Source: Argyresthia goedartella (Eukaryota > Arthropoda > Insecta > Lepidoptera > Argyresthiidae). Taken from it: a DNA stretch of 64,000 nucleotides. The stretch is taken from the NCBI GenBank assembly GCA_949825045.1, contig OX463822.1, positions 32,366,703 to 32,430,702 on the forward strand, in the 5' to 3' direction. The position numbers and the translations under genes were made by a program. Below the pieces are notes generated by a model. That model had not been told where the DNA came from and did no database searches. It saw only the letters and a program-made list of their open reading frames with translations. The first letter of the stretch is position 1. Every line of letters begins with the position of its first letter. Positions 34,859 to 45,327 of this stretch are shown in pieces.

Positions 34859-34875
34859 TCCGACGTCCTCTCGAT
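34835..34875. terminator. Perfect 18-bp palindrome over the Myb-gene stop codon
   Basis: ATCGAGAGGACGTCGGAT (34835-34852) and its exact complement (34858-34875) flank the 5-nt loop gatta, so the TAA stop (34856-34858) lies at the hairpin tip. It sits where the two convergent Harbinger genes meet. A role in 3'-end formation or in separating converging transcripts is inference; it may be a chance palindrome or a remnant. Confidence 0.5.
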
Positions 34876-36600
34876 CGGCCCTATCAATAGGTAGGGTCAT
34901 AAAATAAATGAAGTCTAAAATCTATTTACAATATTTTTATTATTAACATCATCATCATTATTGCCCAAGCAGCAAGGAAGTGTCGTCAACATCCATAAAC
35001 CAACCTATTTAGAACTTAGAGTTCTATATGAAACGCATAAGAGTGTCAGAAAAATATTTATAAAGGAATTTTCGTAGGTTTAAGATGCAATAACAGAATA
35101 ATTCGAACTCTACTATAAAACTTAAGTGTTGTGTGACACCTTAAAGCTACTTTTATCATTAAAGCTGTATATGTGCTGTATTTTGCATGTCATCACTTAC
35201 TTATTACAGCTCATAGTGTTATAATAGTATCGCTAGACACTTATTACTTTACAAGGGTATAAGACAACTCTGTTCTAAAACTAATTCTTATGGAGTTATT
35301 CTACACTCTTGTAATTACAGTAGTTTATTAACTTCTATTAGGGAGAGTAGTATAAAACTAAAACAATAAATGATAGCTATAATACAGCTTTAGGCTGTAT
35401 CACTGACAGGTGATCAATTTGCTTTGGAATCGTGTAGATAGTCACACCAAGTCGTTCAGTAACTACAACTGTCATCGGGCGACTTTCGCCCAACGATAAT
35501 TACAATCGGTCTAAAAGAAACGTTACCCTACGTTAATCCGACATTCGGTCTATTAGGACTATTAGGACATCGCTCCGAGAGAGCGGCGGAGGGCGGGAGG
35601 CATTGAGCCATGCCGACTCGCTCCCGCACACACAGACACGGCATTGACATGAATGATGACTTGACTAGAATGACAGTCCTAAGCCTGTTTAAGTATGAAT
35701 GGAAATCAAATATTATTTAACTTTTTATTTCTGCTATGCAATCAAGATTCTGCTCTGCACGAAAAGAAAGCTTAACCTAATAGCTCCATTTTTTATTCGA
35801 TCCTATGTCATAAATAGTACTAATAAAGCTGTTAGATCTTACTGGTACACTGAATGAAATGTTCTAGTACGGAGCGCTCTCTGATGTGATGACCGAGCAG
35901 GCATATTTTTTTATTCATAAGATCCAACGTCCTAATAGTACTAATAGAGCTGTTAGAGTGTACTAGTACACTGACTGAAATGGAGCGCTCTCTCTAATGA
36001 CCGAGCAGGCACAAGACTACAAATGACAGCTCTAATACAGCCATGGTTTCTTTTTACACCGAAAAGCAGCTGAAATACAGCTAATGGTTTGCTTTTATAC
36101 CAAATAACAGCTCTAATACAACTCTAATTCAGCTTCTGCACTATTTTACAGCCCATGTAACGTCTAAGGCCCTTTGTGGCCCTTTTGCCCATATAAGGGC
36201 TGTATATAAGCATTATTACCCTTTATACAGCCTAAATGTAAGCTTCAATACAGCTTTTAGTTTAAATTAATATCTAATATCAGCTTCTATACAGCTTAAA
36301 TGCTGCTTGGGTGTGGTGGTCGCCCCGCAAAATCGACACATGTTCGGTGTTACGTCTCATCTCTAGTGAGTTAAATCCAAGCATACCTAATATAAAAGCG
36401 GATGGATAAAGGTAGGGGTAGTATCCAAATTTCCTCATAAATAGGTATCTACGAAAAACTGTGTATCGAGCATAAGGACGTATGAGCTTTCGTGCGGATT
36501 CCAAACAACCGAGCTAGATTCAAGTTTGGTTCATGTTTGAGCATGTACTATGTAATATCTATATTACAGGATTGCTAATTGCTTATCCGGCACAATCATC
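34876..36600. repeat. Noncoding centre of the Harbinger, degenerate CAGCT-type repeats
   Basis: No gene is supported. Two related ~115-bp blocks occur at about 35,815-35,900 and 35,930-36,010, sharing aataaagctgttag/aatagagctgttag, actgaatgaaatg, gcgctctct and gaccgagcaggc. From about 35,140 to 36,310 short motifs such as ctaatacagct, acagcctaa and tacagctt recur many times on one strand. The density of TACAGC looks higher than the surroundings. Confidence 0.5.
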
Positions 36601-37987
36601 ATACCGCCAAATAATGTCGGTTAATTAGCGTCGGTTGTTCCACAACCTCTCCACTATATGCTGCCTGTCATTCAAGCCCTCGCCTCCATGAGGGTGAACT
36701 GGCGCACGAGGAGGCTGCCGTTCTTCATCACGACGCATAATCTCACCGTCGACCTCAAAATACGGATCATTTATAAAATTGTGAAGCACAACGCATGCGT
36801 TCACAATCTGCGCTGCCTTTCGTGGCTTGTAGTGCAGGGTTCTGTGCGCCAAGAGGCAGCGGAACCTGGACTTAAGCACACCGAAAGTGCGTTCAATGAC
36901 ATTCCGTGTGCGCACGTGGACTGAAGTATAGTGCGCTTCTGGTGAATTCGGCTCAGTATGCAGTATGGGGGTCATCATCCACGGACGCTGGGTATAACCA
37001 GAGTCGTCTGCAATTTAATTAAATTATTGTCATTCTCTTTATTATACCTGCAAGTAGTTATAGGAATGCTGCTAAGAATCTATTTAATCTTCCAGTGTTG
37101 CAAATTACAAATCTTACAAAAAAATAGAACTATATAAATTGATAGAAGACCCTCACGTTATCATCGAGTAAAGGTAATTGACCAACTCTGTTAAAAGCAA
37201 AATATCTTAGTAATGGCAGAACGGGTTTTGTAAAAATTTAAAAAATTTTAGCTATCACTTTATTCTGCTTACCCAAAAGCCAGAAATTCTGCCCTTCATC
37301 ATGCAGTCTACGCATGACTGTATTGACCGGGCACATGTTCCACACATGAGAGTCATGGCTTGCACCTCCAAATGAGGCATCAATATGTAAGATCTTGAGA
37401 TCCGCATCACAAATCTGAAAATATTTTAAGATTTTTCTAGATATAGTCTATCAGTTAATAAAAGTAGCAATTTTTTATAGTTGTAATTAATATGCCCAAA
37501 AGAGACAAAGGAACAATTGAAACACTCAAAAGACTATCAACACCAATATTGTAAAGAAAGAATTGATGAGTCCACTGCTGGCCATAAGCCTCGCCTTGCC
37601 TCGCCGCATTGGACATAAAAATGTAAAGTAAAAAGTGTATATCTCACCGCAAGAACATTAAGAGAGTGGTAGAAAGTAGTAGTAGAAAGCCTCCTCATCA
37701 TCTGTAGGTTTTATGACAGCCACATATGTTCCATCTATGCAGCCAATGATGCCAGGAAATGTAAATTTCTCATTAAATCTGAAAGTAGGTAGCTTAGTAG
37801 TATTTTTAAACACCGACACAAAAAAGCACAAAAAAGTCTTAATCATTCCAGTATAAATAAAAAGTATAGTTAAAGAGCACAATGACTGAGTGCTTATTGT
37901 AACTTCCTACCTACGTACCTACGTGTGGTGGGGGTAACCCAAACGAGCAACATTGGCTCCACGTTAATTTACTGATAATAAATCACA

Positions 37988-38863
37988 ATGTCGATAAAAT
38001 CCCTCGAAAGTTTAGTGCGCGAGTTAGTGACCACGGTAACAACGCTGTCAAGTAAGGTCGGTACACTGGAAGCCAAGATTGAGGCACAAAATAGCCTTAT
38101 AATAAAACTAACAACTGGTGCTCCAGTAACAAGCAAAGCATCATTACCAACGGCCCGAAACAGTTTAACTCCTTTGGTGGCATCACAGGCAACTCCAACG
38201 ACCGTTGCAGCAGCGATGCAGCGTACAGTAAGGACAGCCCGCACCAACGCTTCATTAAAAATCAACGGTGGATACAGCGGTGCAGCCAAGAAAAACACTG
38301 TTGCTAAAATCGCCACCGAGACAATGACTCAGCTAGCGCCAGCGGTTGCGGCCACAGAACCGGAGATTGATGCGCAGATACCACCAGCGTCCCTGCCTAT
38401 ACCTACTAAACTGCTAAAAACCCCTACCATGACTGACGATCTTACTAATCAGACTCAATTAAATAACGACGGAAACTGGACCGAAGTAGTTTCCAGACGC
38501 ACCGCTTCGAAACGCCGAATCAACCGAGTTACAACAGGGACTGGGAGTGAAGATTCAGAGTTGCAGACCGTGGATCGCGTGAGGTACATACAGACGTGGG
38601 GACTGCGACCTGAAACGACTGAGGATGCCCTACGTAAATTCCTTAATAAAATAACAGTTTCAGACAAATACTCAGTAGAAAAACGGATCCTGGTAACAGA
38701 CACTCATGCATCATTCGTCGTGGGTATACCGGAAAGCATCTTCGAACGTGTAACATCGCCAACTGCGTGGCCCCCGCGTGTGAAGTTTGCGAGCTGGTTT
38801 CCCGCACGTCCCCGCAGGCAGCGGGGAGGAGATCTCGTCGACATCAACACAGCGATGCAATGA
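37988..38863 (+). CDS. LINE ORF1 protein (coiled coil, RRM-like, no zinc knuckle)
   Basis: Probable RNA-binding ORF1 protein of the LINE, 291 residues. Residues ~5-45 have a heptad pattern (SLESLVRELVTTVTTLSSKV…LEAKIEAQ) suggesting a coiled coil. The middle is Thr/Ala-rich and low-complexity. From ~205 on there is an RRM-like fold pattern (YIQTWGLRPETTEDALRKFL, ASFVVGIPESIFERV, then a terminal WP…VKFASWF block) seen in other insect LINE ORF1s. Its last ~25 codons overlap ORF2 in another frame. No cysteine knuckles are present, unlike the LINE at 11627-13787. Confidence 0.75.
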   Translation: MSIKSLESLVRELVTTVTTLSSKVGTLEAKIEAQNSLIIKLTTGAPVTSKASLPTARNSLTPLVASQATPTTVAAAMQRTVRTARTNASLKINGGYSGAAKKNTVAKIATETMTQLAPAVAATEPEIDAQIPPASLPIPTKLLKTPTMTDDLTNQTQLNNDGNWTEVVSRRTASKRRINRVTTGTGSEDSELQTVDRVRYIQTWGLRPETTEDALRKFLNKITVSDKYSVEKRILVTDTHASFVVGIPESIFERVTSPTAWPPRVKFASWFPARPRRQRGGDLVDINTAMQ

Positions 38864-41744
38864 TTCTAGTGAACACTGTGACACTATTCGTCTCTGGCAT
38901 CAAAACATTCAATGTTTACGGCACAAGACTACAGCGATTGAAAGTATTACACAGTCAGACTGTAAATGTGACATTCTTCTTCTGTCTGAGCATTGGCTGA
39001 AAACGGATGAGCTCCAGCATGTAAACATTATGAACTATGAATTAGCATCATCATACTGTCGGCCCTCTCGTAACAACGGAGGGGTCTGTATATATGTAAC
39101 CAAAAATATGACGACTTTCGAAAGAAAAGATTTAGTTGATTTATCAATAGAAATGCATTTTGAAGTAGCAGCAATTCAATGTATAAGTCTTAACCTAACG
39201 ATAATATGTTTATATCGCTCTAGTAGTGACGGGGATTATGACATATTTGTTAACCAGTTAGGCCGTCTCATAGACGTGTTACTAAACGAAAACTGTAATA
39301 TTCTAATTGCAGGTGACATTAACGTCAATCTTCTTTGTAACTCAAAGGAAAAACGCAACTTACTTTGTCTACTATCATCTCTAAGTCTAAAGTCTGTGGC
39401 AAACTTCCCTACCAGGATCCAGGGAAGCTCAAAGACATGCCTGGATCATGTTTACACGGACCTATGTGCTGATGATATAACTACAAAGCCCGTGGACACA
39501 CAGCTATCTGATCATCACGGTGTCAGCATATCATTACAAGTAAAAAAAGGTAACAATAGTAATAGGACTACACATACTATCACTCGAATGACGAAAAAGC
39601 TGAACCTCGATCTGTTTATTGCTGATGTGATTAACAGAGAGTTGGATTCTGGGTCGGCCAGAGAAGATTTTGACAGTTTAATGAAAACACTCGTTAAATT
39701 ACTACACAATCGTTGTCCACTCAAAAAAACTTCAGTGCACACTCACTACAAATCCTGGGTAAACAAACAGCATAAACAGAAAAAGGAGTTCTTGGAGTTG
39801 CTGGGCTTCATTAGGTGCCAATTTCCGAATAACACTGAGATACACTTATTATATAATCACTATAAATCACTATACAACACACTTTTGATGCACTCTAGGA
39901 AGCTATACATCAACAACTGTATAGGAACTAGCAAGAATATGTCTAAATCCCTCTGGAATGTCATTAAAACTGAAACATGTAAAAATAGGGCAGCGAGTGA
40001 TCCACTAGACATCATGCGAGGCAAAATACAATTACCTAATAAAAAGGCATGCGATGCGTTGCTCGCAAACCGGTTTAATGAGTACTATATCTCAATAGTC
40101 CGTGATACCCAACTCAGACCCAACCTAACACAGGCGATAACCCTACTCCGCGAAACAATTCCAATGTCAAAGTCATCTATGTTTGTTGCTCCGTTTAGAC
40201 CCACAGAGCTAATTAAATTGATCAAATTGATAAAAAGTAAACCCACAAAAGACATATACGGATTCCCATGCAGTCTATTACACCAAATACCTATAAACCT
40301 GATAAATATTCTTTGTAGTCAATTTAATCACTGCATTGCAGAATCAACTTATCCTAAATCATTAAAACAAATTAAAGTAACACCTGTGTATAAAGGTAAG
40401 GGGGACAAAGGGGAGACTAACAAATATAGACCCATATCAATAGTACCAGCCATATCTAAGATATTAGAGATGGGGCTCTGCAATAGACTCAATGATTTCC
40501 TATGTAGTAATAATTCTCTCTGCGAACATCAGTTTGCATATCAGGCCGGCCGATCTACGATTGGTGCAGCGCGAAGTTTGGTGCAGGAGGTGATCCAGCA
40601 GTTAGATCAAAGGTCAGGTCGGCGGGTTGCAACTGTCTTTTGCGATCTTTCACGAGCATTTGACCTTGTGGATCACAACTTGATCCTAGCCAAACTAGAA
40701 CACTACGGAGTACGGGGCCCGGCGCTAGGATTATTTCAATCATTTTTATCTGGACGTACACAAACAACTGTCGTCGGAACAGAAAACTCCAATCCTAGTT
40801 TAATCGAAGATAGGTCAGTTCCCCAGGGATCAAATGTAGGCAACAGCCTGTTTTTGGTATTGATGAATGACTTACCTGGCATCACTCAACTGGCTAGTTT
40901 TGTTATGTACGCGGATGACATATGTGCTACTGTAACTGGAGACACTCAGACTGAATTGACTGATAAACTGGAACAAGTTGTGCTAAAATTGGTTCACTGG
41001 TTTAGTAGCAATGGCATGTTACTAAACCTTGACAAAACGCAAGTTATGCAGTTCTCAATAGGTCCGCGCAAACCAGAACCGCTGTGTGTGAGTATCGCCG
41101 GGGTTAGCCTGCCCGCCGTCGATGCTTGTCGGTTCGTGGGGTTCACACTAGACTCAGGTCTACAGTGGCACGAACACATTGACGCACTTTGCAAAAAACT
41201 AAACAAGGCCTTCTATGCAATATGTAGGCTTACGCCCACCCTCACCAGGTACAACTTGTTAAAGGCTTATTATGGCTATTTCCACTCTCACATCAACTAC
41301 GGAATAGACCTATGGGGCCTGTCGGTTGACAGGGACAGACCGTTTATACTGCAGAAGAAAGTGGTTCGCCGCATTCTTAGAGTACCATGTGATACTCCAG
41401 CGAAACCACTTTTTATTGAATTAGGAATACTTACTGTCCCTTCTCTATACATATTTGAGGTAGCAAAGTATGTTAAGTTTCACAAAGAAGCATTCCCAGA
41501 TCTAGCATCAAGTGGTTACCGGTACAGCTCAAGGAGGATGAATCACATTCCCTGTCCTGGGCACCGTCTGGCAAAAACAGGTCACACTATGCATGTAATG
41601 GGACCTAAAATATTTAACAAAATACCAGGTATAATAAAGGATATACAATCTAATCAATTATTCACGCACAAATTCAAACAATTCCTACTTAAGAAGGCGT
41701 ACTACTCAGTAAGCGAATACCTTGCGGAAGCAAATGTATCATAA
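38787..41744 (+). CDS. LINE ORF2: endonuclease and reverse transcriptase, open
   Basis: Up to 985 residues if ATG 38787 is used. The domain proper begins with LWHQNIQCL (about residue 41), after the ORF1 stop at 38863, so translation may instead restart near that stop without an in-frame ATG. Endonuclease landmarks: SEHWLKTDE, RNNGGVCIYV, ICLYRSS, LIAGDINVN and LSDHHGVS. Reverse transcriptase: NKYRPISIVPAISKILE, HQFAYQAGRST, TVFCDLSRAFDLVDHN (motif A) and VMYADDICAT (catalytic box). Motif B reads SVPQGSNVGNSLFLVL, where LINEs usually have a GS-x-LGP form; the NVGN variant is unusual. The C-terminal ~300 residues are the typical LINE tail. No stop or frameshift was seen. Confidence 0.88.
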   Translation: MRAGFPHVPAGSGEEISSTSTQRCNDSSEHCDTIRLWHQNIQCLRHKTTAIESITQSDCKCDILLLSEHWLKTDELQHVNIMNYELASSYCRPSRNNGGVCIYVTKNMTTFERKDLVDLSIEMHFEVAAIQCISLNLTIICLYRSSSDGDYDIFVNQLGRLIDVLLNENCNILIAGDINVNLLCNSKEKRNLLCLLSSLSLKSVANFPTRIQGSSKTCLDHVYTDLCADDITTKPVDTQLSDHHGVSISLQVKKGNNSNRTTHTITRMTKKLNLDLFIADVINRELDSGSAREDFDSLMKTLVKLLHNRCPLKKTSVHTHYKSWVNKQHKQKKEFLELLGFIRCQFPNNTEIHLLYNHYKSLYNTLLMHSRKLYINNCIGTSKNMSKSLWNVIKTETCKNRAASDPLDIMRGKIQLPNKKACDALLANRFNEYYISIVRDTQLRPNLTQAITLLRETIPMSKSSMFVAPFRPTELIKLIKLIKSKPTKDIYGFPCSLLHQIPINLINILCSQFNHCIAESTYPKSLKQIKVTPVYKGKGDKGETNKYRPISIVPAISKILEMGLCNRLNDFLCSNNSLCEHQFAYQAGRSTIGAARSLVQEVIQQLDQRSGRRVATVFCDLSRAFDLVDHNLILAKLEHYGVRGPALGLFQSFLSGRTQTTVVGTENSNPSLIEDRSVPQGSNVGNSLFLVLMNDLPGITQLASFVMYADDICATVTGDTQTELTDKLEQVVLKLVHWFSSNGMLLNLDKTQVMQFSIGPRKPEPLCVSIAGVSLPAVDACRFVGFTLDSGLQWHEHIDALCKKLNKAFYAICRLTPTLTRYNLLKAYYGYFHSHINYGIDLWGLSVDRDRPFILQKKVVRRILRVPCDTPAKPLFIELGILTVPSLYIFEVAKYVKFHKEAFPDLASSGYRYSSRRMNHIPCPGHRLAKTGHTMHVMGPKIFNKIPGIIKDIQSNQLFTHKFKQFLLKKAYYSVSEYLAEANVS

Positions 41745-43755
41745 TCCCAAAAATAACAATAATTATAACTATTAATAAGTTAAATTAATTTATTGAATTT
41801 ACAATGTTGACATGATTGAAATATACTACTTATAAATTTTATATACATTGGGTATGTAGATTTAAATAATTAATTAACTACTATTATACTAGTTCTATAA
41901 TTATAGTGTAATGAATGACCTGTAACTTATGTTATCAAATAAATGATATGATATGATATATGATATACCCACCCTCAAGTCGACGCTTTTATGTATCTAT
42001 TGTTCTCCATTGTTAGTTTGTTCGACTGGTGTGCTTATGAGAGCAAAAGAAATTAGGTACGTACCTCATTGCTACAGCGACTCGATCCGCCTGGGACTGT
42101 GGAAATTTTACATATTTCCTCAATATGGCAGGAGTATTGAGTGCGTCTGTCACATCACGCAAGCATTCTGATGTTGACTGCTGGCTTAGGTGAAGAATGT
42201 CATTATCACCCACACTACCTTGATAACTACCAGTCGCATAGAAGTTTAGTGCAGCCAGTATCTGTAAACAAAAGAATGTGCCTGTGTATTCATAGTATGA
42301 GGTCAATCAAACACTATTGTTCACCTGAATCGTTTGTAAATGTCACTTTGCTTCACTTTATTATAGTGGCAATAGGGCGTTTATTGGAACAACCTTTACT
42401 GCCAAAATACACAGAAGAAAGAAGTGTCATGCTCACTCCACAAAGTACTATACATAGTAAATTACCCACTGAGAATTTTTATGCCAAACTTTGCGACCAA
42501 TTGTCCACGTATACGTACCTTAATGTCGGGTCTAATCCCGCTGGGCCTTTCATTGGACGGCAAGAGCGGTATAAGCTCTTCACATAGCCGCACAAATTTA
42601 GCTTTAGATAAGCGTAACCGCCCAACGAAATCGGTATCGGGAAGCAACATCGGTCGAGCCAGTGCGCGCCCAATCCTTCTGCGTGTTACGTTCATTCTCT
42701 TCAGCCGCTCTTCCTCCGCAGCAGCCCTCAAGGCTACCCAAGCCATAGTTTCACCGTCTTCCTTCTTCGCACAAATCGAATCAAAAGCACCAAAAGCACA
42801 GAACAATGTTTACTCCAAACGCAAAAAGGCAACCCAAGAGATGCCGTATTGAAATGACACTTCAATGCGACGCGTCGGCTTTGGCCGTCGGTTTAAATTT
42901 TCGTGCGCGGTAGCTTTTACGTCAAATCAACTGTCAAAATATCACTCGTCCCACAATATCATTCGTTCTTTCGCCGTCGTCATCGTAATCCAAACCAACG
43001 CGTCAGTTGGGGAAATTGCGCGGTACGAAATCGACGTCGGCTGTCAAAATTAAGCCGATACCGATGCCGACAGCTACTGCGCGGTAGTCTCCCTGACCCG
43101 AAACCGAAAAAAATAGTGCTTTCGGCCTCCTTGCTTATTTAATAAGTTACCAGTGGCCCCGAGTTTAAATCCCGGCTGTGAAGGAAAAAAATCCCCAGGT
43201 CTTGGATTTTTACGTGTTTCTGACGACGTCGCTGTTTCTGGTTTCCACGAAACAGGGTTTCCTGGTGTGGGGCCAGACGCAGTGTAAGTGCCTGTATGTA
43301 AATGCTTTACAAATGCTAAAACCATGCATCCGCTACTTTTCTTTTATCCTTGTGACCATTATTGCCCGGGTCCGAAATGCACGGCTCACCCTGGTAACAT
43401 TCCAGAAAGTTTAGGGCGTCCTAGTCCTAGTCAGTCATATTTTTACGTCACGTCGCACGTCTGTCCGCCACCAATACACAAACGAGCACCAACCAAACGA
43501 GAATGACGGAGTTGATTAGTTTTATTAATTATCAAGGTACTCAGTGCTGAGTAGGCTAGGCACAAGCGTGTGGAGTACTGTGGAGGCGTCGCAAGCCAAA
43601 CCAAATGACCTCTCCACACGCTTGAAATTGTGACGGCTTGTGGAGGCTTGCCGACCGTGCGGACGCGCCATCAAGTCAGTCAAGTGTCAGTGTCAGTCAA
43701 GCAAACGACCCGAAAGAAATTGTGACAACACGGTTTTTGTACAAATTCCGTAATT

Positions 43756-44540
43756 ATGGCCAATCAATATGGTATATCCGAGCAGCAGCTCAATCTGATA
43801 AAAACGCAGACCGCCCGTCGTGCTGAGATGCGACAGGAATTCATGAAACAACGCACGAACCCCTTCAAACATTCTGCTGAGTCCGGATACGTCGTGAGTA
43901 CAATTACGTAATGTTATTCTTCAAAATAAACAGTATCCCTCGGGCTCCTCACAAATAATAGACTGGGAAATATTAAACTGCACATCAAAACTACTGATTT
44001 GCACAGCAAATATAAGGACAAAAGCCTGCTGTAGCTTAGGTGGAAATGGTTACATGTTAGGTTCAACATGTAAGAACAACAAAAAATACTTAAAACATAA
44101 ATTTAAGTAGGCACTCAATAAATATTTAAATAGATAAAAAGTGTTTTTGTTGATCCTTTTTTCCTGTGCAAATCAGTATTTTTGATTTGCGATTAAATAC
44201 CAGCCCTTCTTTAATACTGGTACTATTTAATTCCTACTCCATCAATGGTGCACTTTGCACAATTAACTTGAACTCACTAACAATAAATAGGTAGGCATTG
44301 AAAATTTATTGGTTGTTTCTTTTTCAGTTTGACAATGCCTTGCAAAAGTTCATGTCCATGAAAGTGACGCGGTTTGACCACTTCGAACCGAATAGAAGGA
44401 CCAGTTTATTTGGAATTTGTGCTATCATTATACCAATGACTGTATATGGATACATACTTTGGAATGACCGTAGTACTCGGGAACAACAAATCAGGAATGG
44501 CGAGATTAAATACAGAGATAGAATGTTCAAACTAATCTAA
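43756..44540 (+). CDS. NDUFB4: NADH dehydrogenase 1 beta subcomplex subunit 4-like
   Basis: An accessory subunit of mitochondrial respiratory complex I, in the inner membrane. Exon 1 is 43756-43893 (46 codons) and exon 2 is 44328-44540; the intron (434 bp, GTGAGT…TTTTCAG) is in phase 0. The product is 116 residues. Residues ~20-45 are basic and helical (RRAEMRQEFMKQRTNPF). A membrane segment lies at ~73-91 (LFGICAIIIPMTVYGYIL). The tail REQQIRNGEIKYRDRMFKLI matches the conserved NDUFB4 C-terminus. The intron holds a family B foldback MITE (about 43965-44215). AATAAA follows at about 44,601. An ATG-initiated reading of exon 2 alone from 44298 would include intron sequence and is wrong. Intact host gene. 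Confidence 0.88.
43965..44215 (+). mobile_element. Foldback MITE family B copy in NDUFB4 intron
   Basis: The ends are GCACATCAAAACTACTGATT and its near complement (aaatcagtatttttgatttgcgattaaatacc). The interior shares ctgtagcttaggtg, ggttcaacatgtaagaacaa and aaaaatacttaaaacataa with the copies at 28044 and 29095, but the GC-rich internal hairpin has been lost. Confidence 0.75.
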
Positions 44541-45327
44541 GTTCTTCTATTGATGATTGATCAACCACAGTTATGAAGAAATGTAGTATAATTATGTGAA
44601 TAAATAAATGTATGGTATATTTTTTTTATAATTAGCATGTAGCTTTTGTTGTAGTATTTTATTTTATTTAGGTAACAAACAGCCACTTGCAAAACATGGA
44701 TAAATTTTATATGATATCCACATTTCTAATAAGGCCAGTACAAAACCTTGGAGTTTGCAGTACTTTATCTATATAAGTTCTAAAAGATTAAAGTGTAGCT
44801 ATTAATTTAAGTCGTATACATTGACATCTCTCAATATATACGACAGAGCTATGCATCAGTCTCCCTACCCTTTCACAGGGTTTTTTCTACTAATGACAGA
44901 TATCAAATATGACTTCTAAGAATGGCTCCAGTTTAGTAATGCGAATTACAAAATGATTATTATTTCTTTACCGCTCAACACTTCTTGACTTTTATTGGCA
45001 CAGATTGGAGGAAAATTTAAATTGCTGCATTTTCATCACAACACATACTACCTACCTTAAAGTAGAAAAGTCGAGCGAAACAGAAAAACATATTGTACTA
45101 TTTTTTCTAACACATGTTAGATAAAAATAGTTAGAAAAAAATAGGATTGTACTTAAATCCTCCTTACTCCAATAAATTGCTCAAAACTGTATTTGACATA
45201 ATGGCTGAGATTTCTAGCAAGTTCTGTCAACTTTGTGCTGATTTTCAAGTCAACATCACAGTTGTTTTTATTTTGCTGAACAACAATAAACAATTTGGAG
45301 CCTTGTTGGAATTACGATAAATCACCT
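44541..45327. other. Spacer between NDUFB4 paralogues
   Basis: AT-rich sequence with no supportable ORF, RNA gene or bounded element. It must contain the 3' end of the first gene and the promoter of the second; no core promoter motif stands out. Confidence 0.5.

Larger units (their letters stand above)
37920..41967 (+). mobile_element. CR1/Jockey-group LINE inside the Harbinger nuclease intron
   Basis: Two overlapping ORFs on the plus strand are followed by a ~200-bp AT-rich 3' region ending in a simple-repeat tail (about 41,940-41,967, units of ATGATATG/GATAT). Such microsatellite tails instead of poly(A) are typical of CR1/L2/Kiri-like LINEs. The 5' edge is approximate (near ggtgggggtaacccaaac). 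It lies wholly in intron 2 of the nuclease, antisense to it. ORF2 has no lesion, so this may be a young, nearly full-length copy. Confidence 0.85.
36625..42806 (-). pseudogene. Harbinger nuclease (HARBI1-type transposase), five exons, one frameshift
   Basis: The DDE nuclease of the Harbinger element. Exons on the minus strand: 42806-42519, 42261-42065, 37778-37648, 37414-37273 and 37007-36625, with GT-AG borders. Exon 1 has the N-terminal domain (RLRLSKAKFVRLCEELIPLL). Exon 2 has ILAALNFYATGSYQ…VGD and SQQSTSECLRDVT. Exon 3 has FPGIIGCIDGTYVAV with the first catalytic D. Exon 4 has LHIDASFGGASHDSHVW (second D) and FWLL. Exon 5 has DSGYTQRPW, RNVIERTFGVLKSRF (catalytic E) and CVVLHNFI. Exon 3 carries a ~10-bp TACTACTTTC duplication (about 37,675-37,690) that breaks the frame just before HSLNVLA. 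Intron 2 contains a 4-kb LINE. Exon junction phases otherwise agree. Confidence 0.8.
32380..43094. mobile_element. PIF/Harbinger transposon with both genes
   Basis: The ends are inverted repeats: GTCTACCGCGCAGTAGCCGT at the left (from about 32385) and, reverse-complemented, GACTACCGCGCAGTAGCTGT at the right (ending about 43090). Further inside, short subterminal repeats (taccgcgca, gtcggtttg, ccgacgccgac) recur at both sides (32400-32520, 42865-43080). The target duplication was not clear. Inside are a Myb/SANT-like gene (+) and a HARBI1-type nuclease gene (-), the two proteins Harbinger elements need. A LINE insertion (about 37920-41967) accounts for roughly 4 kb of the 10.7 kb. The pair of frameshifts noted below suggests it is no longer autonomous. 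Confidence 0.88.

Noticed and set aside
38767..39000. Third overlapping frame at the LINE ORF1/ORF2 junction
   Set aside because: Neither ORF1 nor ORF2 frame and without motifs; a chance open frame.
42141..42852. Plus-strand frames at 42141-42852
   Set aside because: Antisense to Harbinger nuclease exons 1 and 2, which have correct splice borders and conserved motifs.
43140..43185. Possible tRNA-like 3' half (gtttaaatcccggctgtg)
   Set aside because: No matching acceptor, D or anticodon arms nearby.
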